Shown: positions 17,582 to 26,645, numbered from the stretch's first letter. The stretch: 64,000 nt of DNA from an uncultured Bacteroides sp. (GCA_945913015.1 CAMECH010000010.1:1-64000); one strand, 5' to 3'. Notes: generated from the sequence alone by a model not told the origin. A program made the numbers and translations.

Positions 17582-18577
17582 TTAATTCTCGTCCCTGTAT
17601 CCGCTCAAAAACTCAATGAACTTACCTGTGCCGATTGCAACTGCAGTCATCGGGTCTTCTGCTGTCATGGTATTAATGCCTGTCTTTGCCTCTATAAGCT
17701 CTGCAAGTCCCTGAAGAAGGCTTCCGCCACCTGTAAGGACAATACCTCTGTCCGCAATATCCGATGCAAGTTCAGGAGGTGTCTTTTCAAGCACGCTGTG
17801 TACCGCCTCAACAATCTGTGAAGTTGCCTCACGCAATGCTTCCTCTGTCTCCTCTGACGTAACTTCAACAGTCTTTGGAAGACCCGTTACAAGGTTACGT
17901 CCTCTTACATTCATCTTTGTCACTTCTGCTCTTGGATAAGCAGAACCAATCTTTATCTTTATATCCTCGGCTGTTCTCTCACCGATAAGAAGATTGTGCT
18001 TCTTTCTCATATAACGCACAAGGGCTTCATCAAAATCATCCCCTGCAATCTTAATTGACGTGCTTACAACCGTACCGCCAAGTGAAATAACAGCAATATC
18101 AGTTGTTCCGCCGCCGATATCTACAATCATGTTGCCGCATGGTCTTGAAATATCAATACCCGCACCGATTGCAGCAGCAATAGGCTCCTCAATAATGGCA
18201 ACCTCTCTTGCGCCTGCCTGCAAAGTTGCATCCTCAACAGCCTTCTTCTCAACCTCTGTAACACCGCTCGGTACACATACGCTGATTCTTGGCTTCTTAA
18301 GCATTCTCTTGCCGATTGCCTTCTGGATAAAATATTTAAGCATTTTCTCTGTCACCGTGTAGTCAGAGATAACACCCTGGCGAAGCGGTCTTACCGCAAC
18401 AATGTTGCCCGGGGTACGTCCGAGCATCAGTCTTGCTTCTTCACCGATTGCCTTTATCTTATTGGTGTCCCTGTCAAATGCCACAACTGAAGGCTCTTTA
18501 AGGACAACTCCCTTACCTCTTATATAAACAAGAATACTTGCTGTTCCCAAATCAATTCCGATGTCTGTAGTCAACAT
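17582..18577 (-). CDS. mbl: MreB/Mbl family rod-shape protein
   Basis: Actin-like filament protein that guides lateral wall synthesis. It has 331 residues, the usual length. The phosphate-1 motif DIGIDLGTASILVY, the connector motif VCVPSGVTEVEKKAVEDA, the phosphate-2 motif IVDIGGGTTDIAVISLGG and the adenosine motif IVLTGGGSLLQGL are all intact. I call it Mbl because it precedes flhO/flhP-type genes as in Bacillus and spoIIID is nearby. MreB or MreBH cannot be excluded by sequence alone. It is the first gene of the mbl-flgF-flgG-flgJ run. Confidence 0.92.
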   Translation of the reverse strand: MLTTDIGIDLGTASILVYIRGKGVVLKEPSVVAFDRDTNKIKAIGEEARLMLGRTPGNIVAVRPLRQGVISDYTVTEKMLKYFIQKAIGKRMLKKPRISVCVPSGVTEVEKKAVEDATLQAGAREVAIIEEPIAAAIGAGIDISRPCGNMIVDIGGGTTDIAVISLGGTVVSTSIKIAGDDFDEALVRYMRKKHNLLIGERTAEDIKIKIGSAYPRAEVTKMNVRGRNLVTGLPKTVEVTSEETEEALREATSQIVEAVHSVLEKTPPELASDIADRGIVLTGGGSLLQGLAELIEAKTGINTMTAEDPMTAVAIGTGKFIEFLSGYRDEN

Positions 18578-18754
18578 TGAATATTACCCTTTTAACCTTT
18601 CTTAACTGATATGTACAAAAAATATCTATATTGCATCTATGTCTGATGCGCATGCAGAATGCTTATGCAATTGCATATACGCAGACTTATTGACATTATT
18701 ATCTACATTATATACAATAAATCAGTATTTTAAAAGGGGTATTTTAAAAAAATT

Positions 18755-18790
18755 AATGCCGATATAATTCATAATAAATTAATCGGCATT
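18755..18790 (-). terminator. Terminator after metK
   Basis: AATGCCGAT pairs with ATCGGCATT around an 18-base AT-rich loop, and on the minus strand the stem is followed by AATTTTTTT. It ends metK and precedes mbl, and could also act weakly in the other direction. Confidence 0.75.
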
Positions 18791-18816
18791 TTTACATTTT
18801 TACTTAACTGTTATAA

Positions 18817-20004
18817 TTACAGATACTTCTTAAGTGCCTCCACTTTATCAAGTGCTTCCCACGGAAGATTCAGGTCGTTGCGTCCGAAATGTCCGTAAGC
18901 GGCTGTCTGCTTGTAGATAGGTCTTCTCAAATCAAGCATTTTGATGATTCCTGCAGGTCTTAAATCAAAGTTCTCGCGGATAATCTCTACAATCTTTTCC
19001 TCGCTTAACTTTCCTGTTCCAAATGTGTCAACCATGATTGATGTAGGATGTGCAACACCAATTGCGTATGAAAGCTGGATTTCACATTTGTCAGCAATAC
19101 CTGCTGCCACAATATTTTTTGCAACATAGCGGGCTGCATATGCTGCTGAACGGTCTACCTTTGTGCAGTCCTTTCCTGAGAAAGCTCCGCCGCCGTGACG
19201 TGCATATCCGCCGTATGTATCTACAATAATCTTGCGTCCTGTAAGTCCTGAATCACCCTGTGGTCCACCAATTACAAAACGTCCTGTAGGGTTGATAAAT
19301 ATTTTTGTCTTATCATCTACCATTGCAGGGTCTACTACGGCATCAATAACTTCTTTTCTGATGTCGGCATGAATCTGTTCCTGCGTAACCTCAGGTGCAT
19401 GCTGTGATGATACGACAATTGCATCGAGTCTTACAGGCTTTCCGTTCTCATCATACTCTACTGTAACCTGAGTCTTTCCATCCGGACGAAGGTAAGGAAG
19501 CGTACCATTCTTGCGCACATCCGTAAGTCTCTTTGCAAGCTTCTGTGCAAGAGCGATTGGATACGGCATATATTCTTCTGTCTCGTTGGCAGCGAATCCG
19601 AACATCATGCCCTGGTCGCCTGCACCGATTGCCTCAATCTGTGCGTCAGTCTCTTCACCGTTTTTCGCTTCAAACGCCTTATCAACGCCCATTGCAATGT
19701 CCGGTGACTGCTTGTCCAAAGCAACCATAACAGCACATGTATTTCCGTCAAAGCCCTTGTCCGAGCTGTCATAGCCAATCTCAACAACTGTATTGCGCAC
19801 AATCTGTGAGATATCAACATTTGCCTTTGTTGTAATTTCCCCCATAACAACAACAAATCCTGTATTTGTCAGTGTCTCACATGCCACACGGCTGTATGGA
19901 TCCTGCTCCATAAGCGCATCAAGTACTGCGTCTGAAATCTGGTCACAGATTTTGTCAGGATGTCCTTCTGTTACTGATTCTGAAGTAAATAATCTTCTTT
20001 CCAC
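18817..20004 (-). CDS. metK: S-adenosylmethionine synthetase MetK
   Basis: Makes S-adenosylmethionine from methionine and ATP. The 395 residues contain [32 protein letters not shown] and the glycine-rich loop GGGAFSGKD, with conserved Lys and Asp ligands. A GTG at 20004 is the best start: GGAGGATAAA stands directly before it, and the protein then begins ERRLFTSES as in relatives. Upstream in-frame ATGs would place the ribosome site inside the gene. Transcription starts behind a SAM-I riboswitch at about 20143-20294, so product controls synthesis. Confidence 0.97.
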   Translation of the reverse strand: MERRLFTSESVTEGHPDKICDQISDAVLDALMEQDPYSRVACETLTNTGFVVVMGEITTKANVDISQIVRNTVVEIGYDSSDKGFDGNTCAVMVALDKQSPDIAMGVDKAFEAKNGEETDAQIEAIGAGDQGMMFGFAANETEEYMPYPIALAQKLAKRLTDVRKNGTLPYLRPDGKTQVTVEYDENGKPVRLDAIVVSSQHAPEVTQEQIHADIRKEVIDAVVDPAMVDDKTKIFINPTGRFVIGGPQGDSGLTGRKIIVDTYGGYARHGGGAFSGKDCTKVDRSAAYAARYVAKNIVAAGIADKCEIQLSYAIGVAHPTSIMVDTFGTGKLSEEKIVEIIRENFDLRPAGIIKMLDLRRPIYKQTAAYGHFGRNDLNLPWEALDKVEALKKYL

Positions 20005-20093
20005 TTTATCCTCCATTCCCGGGTACCTATTCACAGGCACTCCTAATCCATTGTTAATCAGTTGATTTTCCCCTTCTAAAATTAATGCAAAAG

Positions 20094-20118
20094 AAAAAGT
20101 CCTTATTGCTAAGGACTT
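20094..20118 (-). terminator. Riboswitch-controlled terminator before metK
   Basis: AAGTCCTTA pairs with TAAGGACTT around a four-base loop, followed on the minus strand by TTTTTCTTTT. It lies between the SAM-I aptamer and the metK start, as expected for an expression platform working by attenuation. Confidence 0.88.
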
Positions 20119-20142
20119 CTGCGTACATCGGTTATTCAGAAA

Positions 20143-20294
20143 TCCTCTTATTGTTCGTATCGGACACCGGCTTATGCCTTATGTCCAAGATTCGCTCAGG
20201 TTGGCACCTTCCTTTCTTACTGCCGCATCCGCAGGCACAAAAAGGGGTTGCCGGGCTTCATAGATCCTATGTATCTCCACCACTCTTAATAAGG
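20143..20294 (-). ncRNA. SAM-I (S-box) riboswitch
   Basis: Minus strand shows the S-box core: CTTATTAAGAG, GGTGGAG, then GATGAAGCCCGGCAACC-like (here CTATGAAGCCCGGCAACC) and GGTGCCAA. The closing stem P1 is CTTATT with AATAAG at 20147-20152. It is followed by a terminator hairpin and metK. High SAM should favour termination. Confidence 0.93.
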
Positions 20295-20328
20295 GACAAA
20301 TCAAACATAATATTTAGTTACCATAAGA

Positions 20329-20357
20329 ATACTACAACACGTTATTTATTTCGTCAA
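20329..20357 (-). promoter_or_regulatory. Sigma-A promoter for the metK leader
   Basis: TTGACG (complement of 20352-20357), 17-base spacer and TAGTAT (complement of 20329-20334). The implied start lies about 25-30 bases before the riboswitch aptamer. The rest of the gap to 20612 is AT-rich; I see no further clear signal in it apart from the HD-GYP ribosome site. Confidence 0.82.
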
Positions 20358-20612
20358 GTACTTTCATAAAAATGTATATTTATTACATATTTTTCATATT
20401 TTATTACGTTTTGATATTATATTACATTTGACTTTATTGTACTAATTAAATATAATCTAATTATATGTTATATACATATTTCTTGCACATTTTCATACAT
20501 ATTTTGTATGTTTTGTACATCCGTATCTTTGATACATTTTTATATAACGCATATATCGGGATATGTCCCTGAATCATGCGTACATACCGCAGCTTGGCTA
20601 AGGAGGGGTTCA

Positions 20613-21689
20613 ATGCAGTCAAATAACGAGAAAACAGTATTTATTTTTGAAGCAACCGAAGGAATGGTTCTTGCAAGAGATGTCTATTCTCCTGACGGAC
20701 GTTTAATTGTACAGCAGGGTGCTTCTCTTACTCTTGATTTAATCAATTCAATCGCAGACAGCCATATTCTTGAAATCGTTGTCTACGAAGGCATGGAGTC
20801 TGTAATCCGCGAACAGACTTATTTTGACAAACTGCAGTCCACTCCCGAATTTCAGAAGTTTTCTGTTGATTACAACAATACCATTGCTAATGTAAAGTCT
20901 AATCTGAACGACATTGTATCCCGCAACAAGGAGATTAATACAGATGAACTTATAAGTGATACTGCCAGTATCCTTACAGGCAGCCGCACGAATCTTCAGG
21001 TATTTGATATGCTGCACAGCTTAAGGAAAAATGATGACCTCACATATGTGCACTGTATAAATGTTTCTCTCATTGCAACAATTATCGCACGCTGGATTAA
21101 TCTTCCGGAGGAAGATATTAAGGTGCTTACTGTTGCCGCAATACTTCATGATATCGGAAAGCTGATGATTCCCGAGAAAATCCTTTTAAAGCCGGGCAAA
21201 TTGACCGACGAAGAATTTAACACTATCAAAACTCATGTAAATCTGGGCTTTAATCTTCTCAAGGAACAGCAGATTGATTCAAGAATCAAAGAAGCATGTC
21301 TTCTCCATCATGAGAAATGTGACGGTTCGGGCTATCCATTTAACCTCAAGGGAGATAAAATACCGCTTCTTACGAAGATTATAACTATTGCCGACGTATA
21401 TGACGCTATGACCGCAGCACGTGTATACCGCGGTTCAATGTGTCCATTTGACGTTATTAAAATTATGGAAGATGATGCTTTCAGCAAATATGACCCTAAC
21501 ATTTTAATTCCGTTTCTCAATAATGTTGTATCTTCATATCTGCATACTAATGTACGTTTATCCGACGGCCGCATAGGTGAGGTTGTACTTATCAACAGCA
21601 ACCGTCTGTCACGGCCTTCCATTATGTGCGAGGGAGAATTTATTGATTTGTCAAAACGCCCTGACCTGACAATCAAGGCAATCCTGTAA
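20613..21689 (+). CDS. HD-GYP domain protein, probable cyclic-di-GMP phosphodiesterase
   Basis: 358 residues. The C-terminal two thirds form an HD-GYP domain: HD doublet in ILHDIGKLMIPEKIL (about residue 179), LLHHEKCDGSGYP (about residue 232, the GYP motif) and ITIADVYDAMTAARVYR. The N-terminal 110 residues have no membrane segment and resemble the small domain often fused to HD-GYP. The expected activity is hydrolysis of c-di-GMP, which in this context would favour motility; a GGDEF protein lies at 38.2-40 kb. The ATG at 20613 has AGGAGGGG eight bases upstream; the longer reading frame to 20508 has no site. Confidence 0.92.
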   Translation: MQSNNEKTVFIFEATEGMVLARDVYSPDGRLIVQQGASLTLDLINSIADSHILEIVVYEGMESVIREQTYFDKLQSTPEFQKFSVDYNNTIANVKSNLNDIVSRNKEINTDELISDTASILTGSRTNLQVFDMLHSLRKNDDLTYVHCINVSLIATIIARWINLPEEDIKVLTVAAILHDIGKLMIPEKILLKPGKLTDEEFNTIKTHVNLGFNLLKEQQIDSRIKEACLLHHEKCDGSGYPFNLKGDKIPLLTKIITIADVYDAMTAARVYRGSMCPFDVIKIMEDDAFSKYDPNILIPFLNNVVSSYLHTNVRLSDGRIGEVVLINSNRLSRPSIMCEGEFIDLSKRPDLTIKAIL

Positions 21690-21715
21690 GCTGACTTTCT
21701 CTTTTATTTTTAAAA

Positions 21716-21744
21716 TCATATTTTTGATTCTGCCATCATACATT
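21716..21744 (+). promoter_or_regulatory. Sigma-E (sporulation mother-cell) promoter for spoIIID
   Basis: TCATATT at 21716-21722, a 14-base spacer and CATACATT at 21737-21744 match the Bacillus sigma-E consensus (KMATATT, 14-15 bases, CATACANT) at every defined position. It lies about 30 bases before spoIIID. Confidence 0.85.
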
Positions 21745-21772
21745 GTACAAACCACGTTGATGGGAGACTCTA

Positions 21773-22036
21773 TTGAAAGGATACATAGAAGAGCGCGCTG
21801 TCACAATAGCTCAGTACATTATTGACAGCAAGGCCACCGTAAGGCAGGCAGCGGGACGCTTTGGAGTGAGTAAAAGCACAATTCACAAAGACATGACGGA
21901 AAGGCTTCCCTCTATAAATCATGTTCTTGCCGAAAATGTACGCAAAGTTTTGGATCTCAACAAATCCGAGCGTCACATCCGAGGCGGTATGGCCACAAAA
22001 GAAAAATATATGCATCAGCACCAGCTGAAAGTATAG
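21773..22036 (+). CDS. spoIIID: Sporulation transcription factor SpoIIID
   Basis: Mother-cell regulator acting between sigma-E and sigma-K. The 87 residues begin MKGYIEERAVTIAQYIIDSK and contain the helix-turn-helix ATVRQAAGRFGVSKSTIHKD, then NKSERHIRGGMATKEKY, the highly conserved SpoIIID C-terminus. The start is TTG with GGGAG upstream. It is preceded by a near-perfect sigma-E promoter. In Bacillus spoIIID lies directly upstream of mbl; here the two are about 3 kb apart and on opposite strands, with metK and the HD-GYP gene between them. Confidence 0.96.
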   Translation: MKGYIEERAVTIAQYIIDSKATVRQAAGRFGVSKSTIHKDMTERLPSINHVLAENVRKVLDLNKSERHIRGGMATKEKYMHQHQLKV

Positions 22037-22113
22037 TGCCGAACTAAATCCGGTATCAGGCTTTCGATTCCTTTGATGCTAAAGTGTCTGTAAAAGCCGG
22101 GATTAACACACAA

Positions 22114-22170
22114 AAGGGAGTATCACCGATAAGATGATTCATTAAATCACTTATCAGGAGATACTCCCTT
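22114..22170. terminator. Bidirectional terminator between spoIIID and DUF1858 gene
   Basis: AAGGGAGTATC (22114-22124) pairs with GATACTCCCTT (22160-22170), and inner ATAAG pairs with CTTAT. A-rich and T-rich flanks on either side fit convergent transcription. Confidence 0.75.
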
Positions 22171-22188
22171 AAATCATTTTATTGACAA

Positions 22189-22395
22189 TTAATTGTTGCT
22201 TGCAATATAGTCATCAATTGCTTCCATCAGAGCATCCACATCGAGGCCATGAACCATGGCAGCCTCTTCGATTGTCTCTCCCTGTGCTGACGGGCATCCG
22301 ATACAATGCATTCCGGCGCTCATCAGAATCGGAACAATACCCTGATCAATTTTAATTGCTTCACCGATTGTAGTGTCCTTAGTAATCTTTGTCAT
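22189..22395 (-). CDS. DUF1858 domain protein
   Basis: A 68-residue protein consisting only of a DUF1858 domain: [20 protein letters not shown], then [20 protein letters not shown] and a C-terminal helix. The CIGC motif suggests a redox or metal-binding function; some homologues are called hybrid-cluster-associated disulfide proteins, but the function is not established. It begins 18 bases after pflA with GAGGTAACA before its ATG, so it is probably the third gene of the pflB-pflA unit. Confidence 0.85.
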   Translation of the reverse strand: MTKITKDTTIGEAIKIDQGIVPILMSAGMHCIGCPSAQGETIEEAAMVHGLDVDALMEAIDDYIASNN

Positions 22396-22413
22396 TGTTA
22401 CCTCTTTCCTGCA

Positions 22414-23160
22414 CTATCTTCTGATATAGCCTGTATAGTCAGCCGTATGCAGAAGCTTATTTGCATTATCAATTCGTTCCTTTGTCGGAGGATTTACTCC
22501 TTTCAGCGGATAATCAATCTTGAGTTCATCCCACTTAAAGGTTCCGAGTGTATGATACGGGAGCACTTCAACGCGTTCAACATTTTTCAGTGATTTGATA
22601 AATGAATCAAGGCGCATCAGAAGCTCGTCATCATCACTTCCGCCCGGCACAAGCACATGGCGTATCCAGACAGGTTTTCCTGTATCCGACAAATATTGTG
22701 CCATATCAAGTATATTAGAATTACTCCAGCCTGTCAATTTCTTGTGTTTTTCTTCATCAATCTGTTTTATGTCAAGCAGGACTAAATCCGTAACCTTCAT
22801 GAGCTCAACAAATTTTCCGAAAAACGGTTCTTCACGCGTAAATGCATTACCTGATGTATCAAGCGTTGTATGAACCCCTTTTGCCTTAGCCTTTGTAAAA
22901 AGTTCAATCAGGAAATCTATCTGAAGAAGAGGTTCACCGCCGCTGACGGTGATACCTCCGTTATTCTTCCAGTAAGATTTATATTTAAGTGCTTTGGCAA
23001 GAAGTGCATCTGCCGAAATCTCTTCGCCTCCGTCCATATTCCATGTGTCAGGGTTATGGCAGAACTGGCATCTCATGTGACACCCCTGCATAAAAATCAC
23101 ATATCTGACTCCCGGTCCGTCAACAGAGCCAAAGCTTTCAATAGAATGAATTCTTCCCAT
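22414..23160 (-). CDS. pflA: Pyruvate formate-lyase activating enzyme
   Basis: Radical SAM enzyme that installs the glycyl radical on PflB. The N-terminus MGRIHSIESFGSVDGPGVRY is followed by the cluster motif CHMRCQFC, and further conserved parts are TVSGGEPLLQ and DTSGNAF. With 248 residues the length is normal. The ATG at 23160 aligns with the PflA family start and lies 17 bases after the pflB stop with a weak GGATG site. Alternative ATGs at 23190 and 23214 overlap the end of pflB. The enzyme acts in the cytoplasm on the neighbouring gene's product. Confidence 0.96.
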   Translation of the reverse strand: MGRIHSIESFGSVDGPGVRYVIFMQGCHMRCQFCHNPDTWNMDGGEEISADALLAKALKYKSYWKNNGGITVSGGEPLLQIDFLIELFTKAKAKGVHTTLDTSGNAFTREEPFFGKFVELMKVTDLVLLDIKQIDEEKHKKLTGWSNSNILDMAQYLSDTGKPVWIRHVLVPGGSDDDELLMRLDSFIKSLKNVERVEVLPYHTLGTFKWDELKIDYPLKGVNPPTKERIDNANKLLHTADYTGYIRR

Positions 23161-23176
23161 TATACCGGCATCCGTA

Positions 23177-25429
23177 TTACATTGTTGCATGGCATGTTCT
23201 CGCAATAACATCAAGCTGCTGCTCCCTTGTCAAATCAATAAACTTAACAGCATAACCTGATACACGGATTGTAAAGTTTGCGTACTCTTCCTTTTCAGGA
23301 TGCTCCATAGCATCGATAAGCTTTTCCTTACCGAATACATTTACATTGAGGTGATGAGCTCCCTGGTCAAAGTAGCCGTCCATAACCTGTACAAGGTTAG
23401 CTGCCTGCTCATCTGTATTATGTCCCAATGCGTCAGGATTAATCGTCTGTGTATTTGAAATACCATCAAGTGCCCACTCATATGGAAGCTTTGCAACTGA
23501 GTTAAGTGATGCAAGGAGTCCGTTCTTCTCAGCACCATAAGCAGGGTTTGCACCAGGTGAAAGAGGTTCGCCTGCCTTACGTCCGTCAGGAAGAGCACCT
23601 GTAGCCTTACCATAAACTACATTTGATGTAATTGTAAGGATAGATGTTGTAGGCTCTGAGTTGCGGTATGTGTGACGCTTCTTGAGCTTATCAAGGAATG
23701 TGTGAAGAAGCCATACAGCAATATCATCAGCTCTGTCATCATCATTACCATATCTTGGGAAGTCACCCTCTACTTCATAATCAACAACGAGACCTGACTC
23801 ATCACGTACTGTCTTAACCTTTGCATACTTGATTGCTGAAAGTGAGTCAACAACATGTGAGAAACCTGCAATACCTGTTGCAAATGTACGTCTTACATCT
23901 GTATCAATAAGCGCCATCTCTGCTGCTTCATAGTAATACTTGTCATGCATATACTGGATAAGGTTCAGTGTATTTACATACAGGCCTGCCAGCCAGTCCA
24001 TCATAATATCATATTTATGCATAACCTTGTCGTAGTCAAGGTACTCATCTGTAATAGGTGCAAGTTCAGGTCCTACCTGTACCTTGCTCTTCTCATCAAC
24101 ACCACCGTTGATAGCGTAAAGAAGACATTTTGCAAGGTTGGCACGTGCGCCGAAGAACTGCATTTCCTTACCTGTCTGTGTAGCTGATACACAGCAGCAG
24201 ATAGCGTAGTCATCGCCCCACTCAACGCGCATTGCATCATCATTCTCGTACTGGATTGAGCTTGTTCCGACTGAAACAGCTGCTGTATACTTCTTAAATG
24301 TCTCAGGCAGTGAAGATGAGTACAATACTGTCATATTTGGTTCCGGTGCAGGTCCCATATTCTCAAGTGTATGAAGAATACGATAATCGTTCTTTGTTAC
24401 CATTGAACGTCCGTCAACGCCCTTACCGCCGATTGACAATGTAGCCCATACAGGGTCACCTGAGAACAGCTCATTGTATGAAGGAATTCTTGCGAATTTA
24501 ACCATTCTTAACTTCATGATAAGGTGGTCAATAAGTTCCTGAGCTTCCTTCTCTGTAAGAGTACCATTGTCAAGGTCTCTCTGAATATAGATATCAAGGA
24601 ATGTAGAAATACGTCCGATACTCATTGCCGCACCATTCTGTGTCTTGATTGCAGCAAGGTAACCAAAGTATGTCCACTGAACAGCTTCCTTTGCGTTCTT
24701 AGCAGGCTGTGAAATATCATATCCATAGCTTGCAGCCATCTTCTTCATATCGTTCAATGCTCTGTACTGCATTGAAATTTCTTCTCTCTGACGGATAATA
24801 TCATCTGTCATTGTTCCGTCACCGCAGTTATTGTAATCCTTAAGCTTCTCAGCCATAAGAATATCAATACCATAGAGAGCAATACGGCGGTAGTCACCTA
24901 CGATACGTCCACGGCCATATGTGTCCGGAAGGCCTGTGATAATCTTATTGTGACGTGCTGCACGAATCTCAGGTGTGTAAGCATCAAATACACCCTGATT
25001 GTGTGTCTTGTGATACTCTGTAAATATTTTGTGAAGCTCAGGATTTGGTGTATAACCATATGTTGTGCAGGCTTCCTCTGCCATCTTAATACCGCCATAT
25101 GGCATAAATGCTCTCTTAAGAGGCTTGTCTGTCTGAAGACCTACAACCTGCTCAAGATCCTTCATTTCTTCATTTATATAACCAGGCTTATGTGATGTGA
25201 TTGAAGATACGATATCTGTATCCATATCAAGCACTCCGCCCTTAGCTCTCTCTTCTTTCTGTAATTTCTGAAGCTCACCCCAAAGCTTGTTGGTAGCTTC
25301 TGTTGGTCCTTCAAGGAAAGATGCATCTCCATCATATGGCTTATAGTTCTTCTGGATAAAATCACGTGTATTGATTTCTTCTTTCCAGAGTCTTCCCTCA
25401 AAACCATTCCACTGTTCTTTTTCAAACAT
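23177..25429 (-). CDS. pflB: Formate C-acetyltransferase (pyruvate formate-lyase)
   Basis: Converts pyruvate and CoA to acetyl-CoA and formate in anaerobic fermentation. 750 residues, full length. The active-site cysteines lie in [13 protein letters not shown] (about residue 411; three adjacent Cys where many homologues have ACC). The glycyl radical site lies in RVSGYAVKF (about residue 723). The ATG at 25429 is favoured because AGGAGG is about ten bases away; the ATG at 25438 almost overlaps that site. Upstream lies a 250-base AT-rich region with two copies of TTGTATACAC. Confidence 0.97.
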   Translation of the reverse strand: MFEKEQWNGFEGRLWKEEINTRDFIQKNYKPYDGDASFLEGPTEATNKLWGELQKLQKEERAKGGVLDMDTDIVSSITSHKPGYINEEMKDLEQVVGLQTDKPLKRAFMPYGGIKMAEEACTTYGYTPNPELHKIFTEYHKTHNQGVFDAYTPEIRAARHNKIITGLPDTYGRGRIVGDYRRIALYGIDILMAEKLKDYNNCGDGTMTDDIIRQREEISMQYRALNDMKKMAASYGYDISQPAKNAKEAVQWTYFGYLAAIKTQNGAAMSIGRISTFLDIYIQRDLDNGTLTEKEAQELIDHLIMKLRMVKFARIPSYNELFSGDPVWATLSIGGKGVDGRSMVTKNDYRILHTLENMGPAPEPNMTVLYSSSLPETFKKYTAAVSVGTSSIQYENDDAMRVEWGDDYAICCCVSATQTGKEMQFFGARANLAKCLLYAINGGVDEKSKVQVGPELAPITDEYLDYDKVMHKYDIMMDWLAGLYVNTLNLIQYMHDKYYYEAAEMALIDTDVRRTFATGIAGFSHVVDSLSAIKYAKVKTVRDESGLVVDYEVEGDFPRYGNDDDRADDIAVWLLHTFLDKLKKRHTYRNSEPTTSILTITSNVVYGKATGALPDGRKAGEPLSPGANPAYGAEKNGLLASLNSVAKLPYEWALDGISNTQTINPDALGHNTDEQAANLVQVMDGYFDQGAHHLNVNVFGKEKLIDAMEHPEKEEYANFTIRVSGYAVKFIDLTREQQLDVIARTCHATM

Positions 25430-25450
25430 GTTGTTCATTCCTCCTGTATA

Positions 25451-25518
25451 TTGTATACACTAATGATAATAAAGTTAAAACGTAAATACAATATTTCAAC
25501 ACGAAATTTTGTATACAC
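25451..25518. repeat. Two direct repeats TTGTATACAC upstream of pflB
   Basis: TTGTATACAC occurs at 25451-25460 and 25509-25518, 58 bases apart and each with a palindromic GTATAC core. They lie between the divergent pflB and ferredoxin genes and could be operator sites. No regulator is identified. Confidence 0.5.
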
Positions 25519-25631
25519 GTTTTTGCTACGTTTAATAATATAATTCAACATTGTTAAAAAATCAACAACAAATTTTACCTTTTTGCCTATGTTTCTGATT
25601 ATATACAATTTTTACATTTTTATACTTCTTA

Positions 25632-25660
25632 TTGCTAAATGCAAAAAATTATCGTATAAT
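25632..25660 (+). promoter_or_regulatory. Sigma-A promoter for ferredoxin
   Basis: TTGCTA at 25632-25637, a 17-base spacer and TATAAT at 25655-25660, followed by AAGGAGG and the ferredoxin ATG. Confidence 0.85.
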
Positions 25661-25692
25661 CATAATAACAATTTCTCAAGGAGGTTATTATC

Positions 25693-25863
25693 ATGGCACA
25701 TATTATTAGTGATGACTGCGTAAGCTGTGGTGCTTGCGTTGCTGAATGTCCTGTAAATGCAATCAGCGAAGGTGATGGCAAGATGGTTATTGATGCTGCT
25801 ACTTGCATTGATTGCGGTGCTTGCGAGGGTGTTTGCCCTGTAGGTGCTCCACAGGCAGAATAA
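25693..25863 (+). CDS. 2[4Fe-4S] ferredoxin
   Basis: A 56-residue protein with two cluster motifs, CVSCGACVAECP and CIDCGACEGVCP, in the classical clostridial ferredoxin arrangement. It has the typical short hydrophobic core segments and acidic surface. It is a low-potential electron carrier for pyruvate oxidation, hydrogenase or Rnf. AGGAGG precedes the ATG by seven bases and a strong promoter lies 30 bases further up, so it is likely a highly expressed single-gene unit closed by the terminator at 25919-25956. It diverges from pflB. Confidence 0.97.
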   Translation: MAHIISDDCVSCGACVAECPVNAISEGDGKMVIDAATCIDCGACEGVCPVGAPQAE

Positions 25864-25918
25864 TCCGTTAATATATATACATTCTGTATTGTACATATAT
25901 AAGGTTATTCATTATTAT

Positions 25919-25956
25919 AAAAAGCGGTTCATCCCAAAAAGGCTGAACCGCTTTTT
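25919..25956. terminator. Bidirectional terminator between ferredoxin and MerR-type gene
   Basis: AAAAAGCGGTTC pairs with GAACCGCTTTTT around a 14-base loop; A and T runs on both sides let it stop the two convergent genes. Confidence 0.9.
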
Positions 25957-25974
25957 ATTTTTTAATTTATACCC

Positions 25975-26565
25975 TTAATGCAGTATAAATCTGAATTTTT
26001 TCTGTTCTTTCGCAGATTCTTTTCTGTCGCGCTGGCAGTTCCGTATTGTCTCATCCAGCTTTCTGAATCTTTCCTCCTGCATTTCCTCCTGAAGCTGCAT
26101 AATTGAATCCATCTGCTTTACCAGTCTGTTTCCAAGCAGGCTGCTCAATTCACGGTTTCCGATTCTCACCGCCGCAAGCACAGCTTCTGCAATACTGATT
26201 TTAAATTTTTCCATATTACCGTCATCACATACATCACTGCTTTCACACGACTCTTCGGCATATTTTGCATTTTCCGGCGCTTTGATTTCACACGAAGCCA
26301 TTGATTCCGGCACATTTGCATTTATTGCGGTCTTTTCACATATTCCCTGATTTTTAATGGCCTTAAGCTGGTATCCGGACGCCTTTAAATCACGCACTCT
26401 TGTAAACATGGAGATATGCCAGTCAAGATAATACCTGTGCCCCAACTGGTTTCTTGGAATTTCCAGTCCAAGTTCCTTCTCCCAGTATCTGAGTACATGA
26501 GCTTCAACACCTACCATTTTACAGACATCTGATATGCTATATTGTTTTGGGGCATCATTTTCCAT
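25975..26565 (-). CDS. MerR-type helix-turn-helix protein
   Basis: 196 residues. The N-terminal 70 form a winged-helix MerR-like DNA-binding domain: YSISDVCKMVGVEAHVLRYW, EKELGL, then NQLGHRYY. The middle is acidic and low-complexity (about residues 85-115). The C-terminal half is a coiled coil (QLQEEMQEERFRKLDETIRN) ending in a basic tail. No effector domain is seen. The architecture recalls RacA/MerR-like chromosome-associated proteins as well as regulators, so I do not assign a target. The ATG at 26565 is preceded by GAGGATTGAC. It is flanked by terminators and seems monocistronic. Confidence 0.8.
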   Translation of the reverse strand: MENDAPKQYSISDVCKMVGVEAHVLRYWEKELGLEIPRNQLGHRYYLDWHISMFTRVRDLKASGYQLKAIKNQGICEKTAINANVPESMASCEIKAPENAKYAEESCESSDVCDDGNMEKFKISIAEAVLAAVRIGNRELSSLLGNRLVKQMDSIMQLQEEMQEERFRKLDETIRNCQRDRKESAKEQKKFRFILH

Positions 26566-26645
26566 GTCAATCCTCATTTCTTAATCGTTTTATTTAAAAA
26601 TTATAATAGCCCCAAAATGGACATGCAACATAAAGCCATCGTCAA

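Noticed and set aside
18751-18770. GCCGATATAAT on the plus strand resembling a sigma-D -10 box
   Set aside because: It is one arm of the metK terminator and has no TAAA at the right distance, and no plus-strand gene follows.
20420-20612. Possible c-di-GMP riboswitch before the HD-GYP gene
   Set aside because: No GEMM core (such as the GGGCAAACC and GAAAGG elements) can be found; only AT-rich sequence and a normal ribosome site.
23341-23613. Minus-strand frames inside pflB and atpD in alternative phases
   Set aside because: Both genes are unmistakable in the main frame; the others are shadows of their codon bias.
24178-24216. Three adjacent Cys (ICCCV) in PflB as a sign of a non-PFL glycyl radical enzyme
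   Set aside because: The overall sequence, C-terminal glycine motif and adjacent pflA fit pyruvate formate-lyase; an extra Cys occurs in clostridial PFLs.
26346-26575. Assignment of the MerR-type protein as a named regulator or RacA
   Set aside because: Only the DNA-binding half is diagnostic; the coiled coil and lack of an effector domain fit several families.
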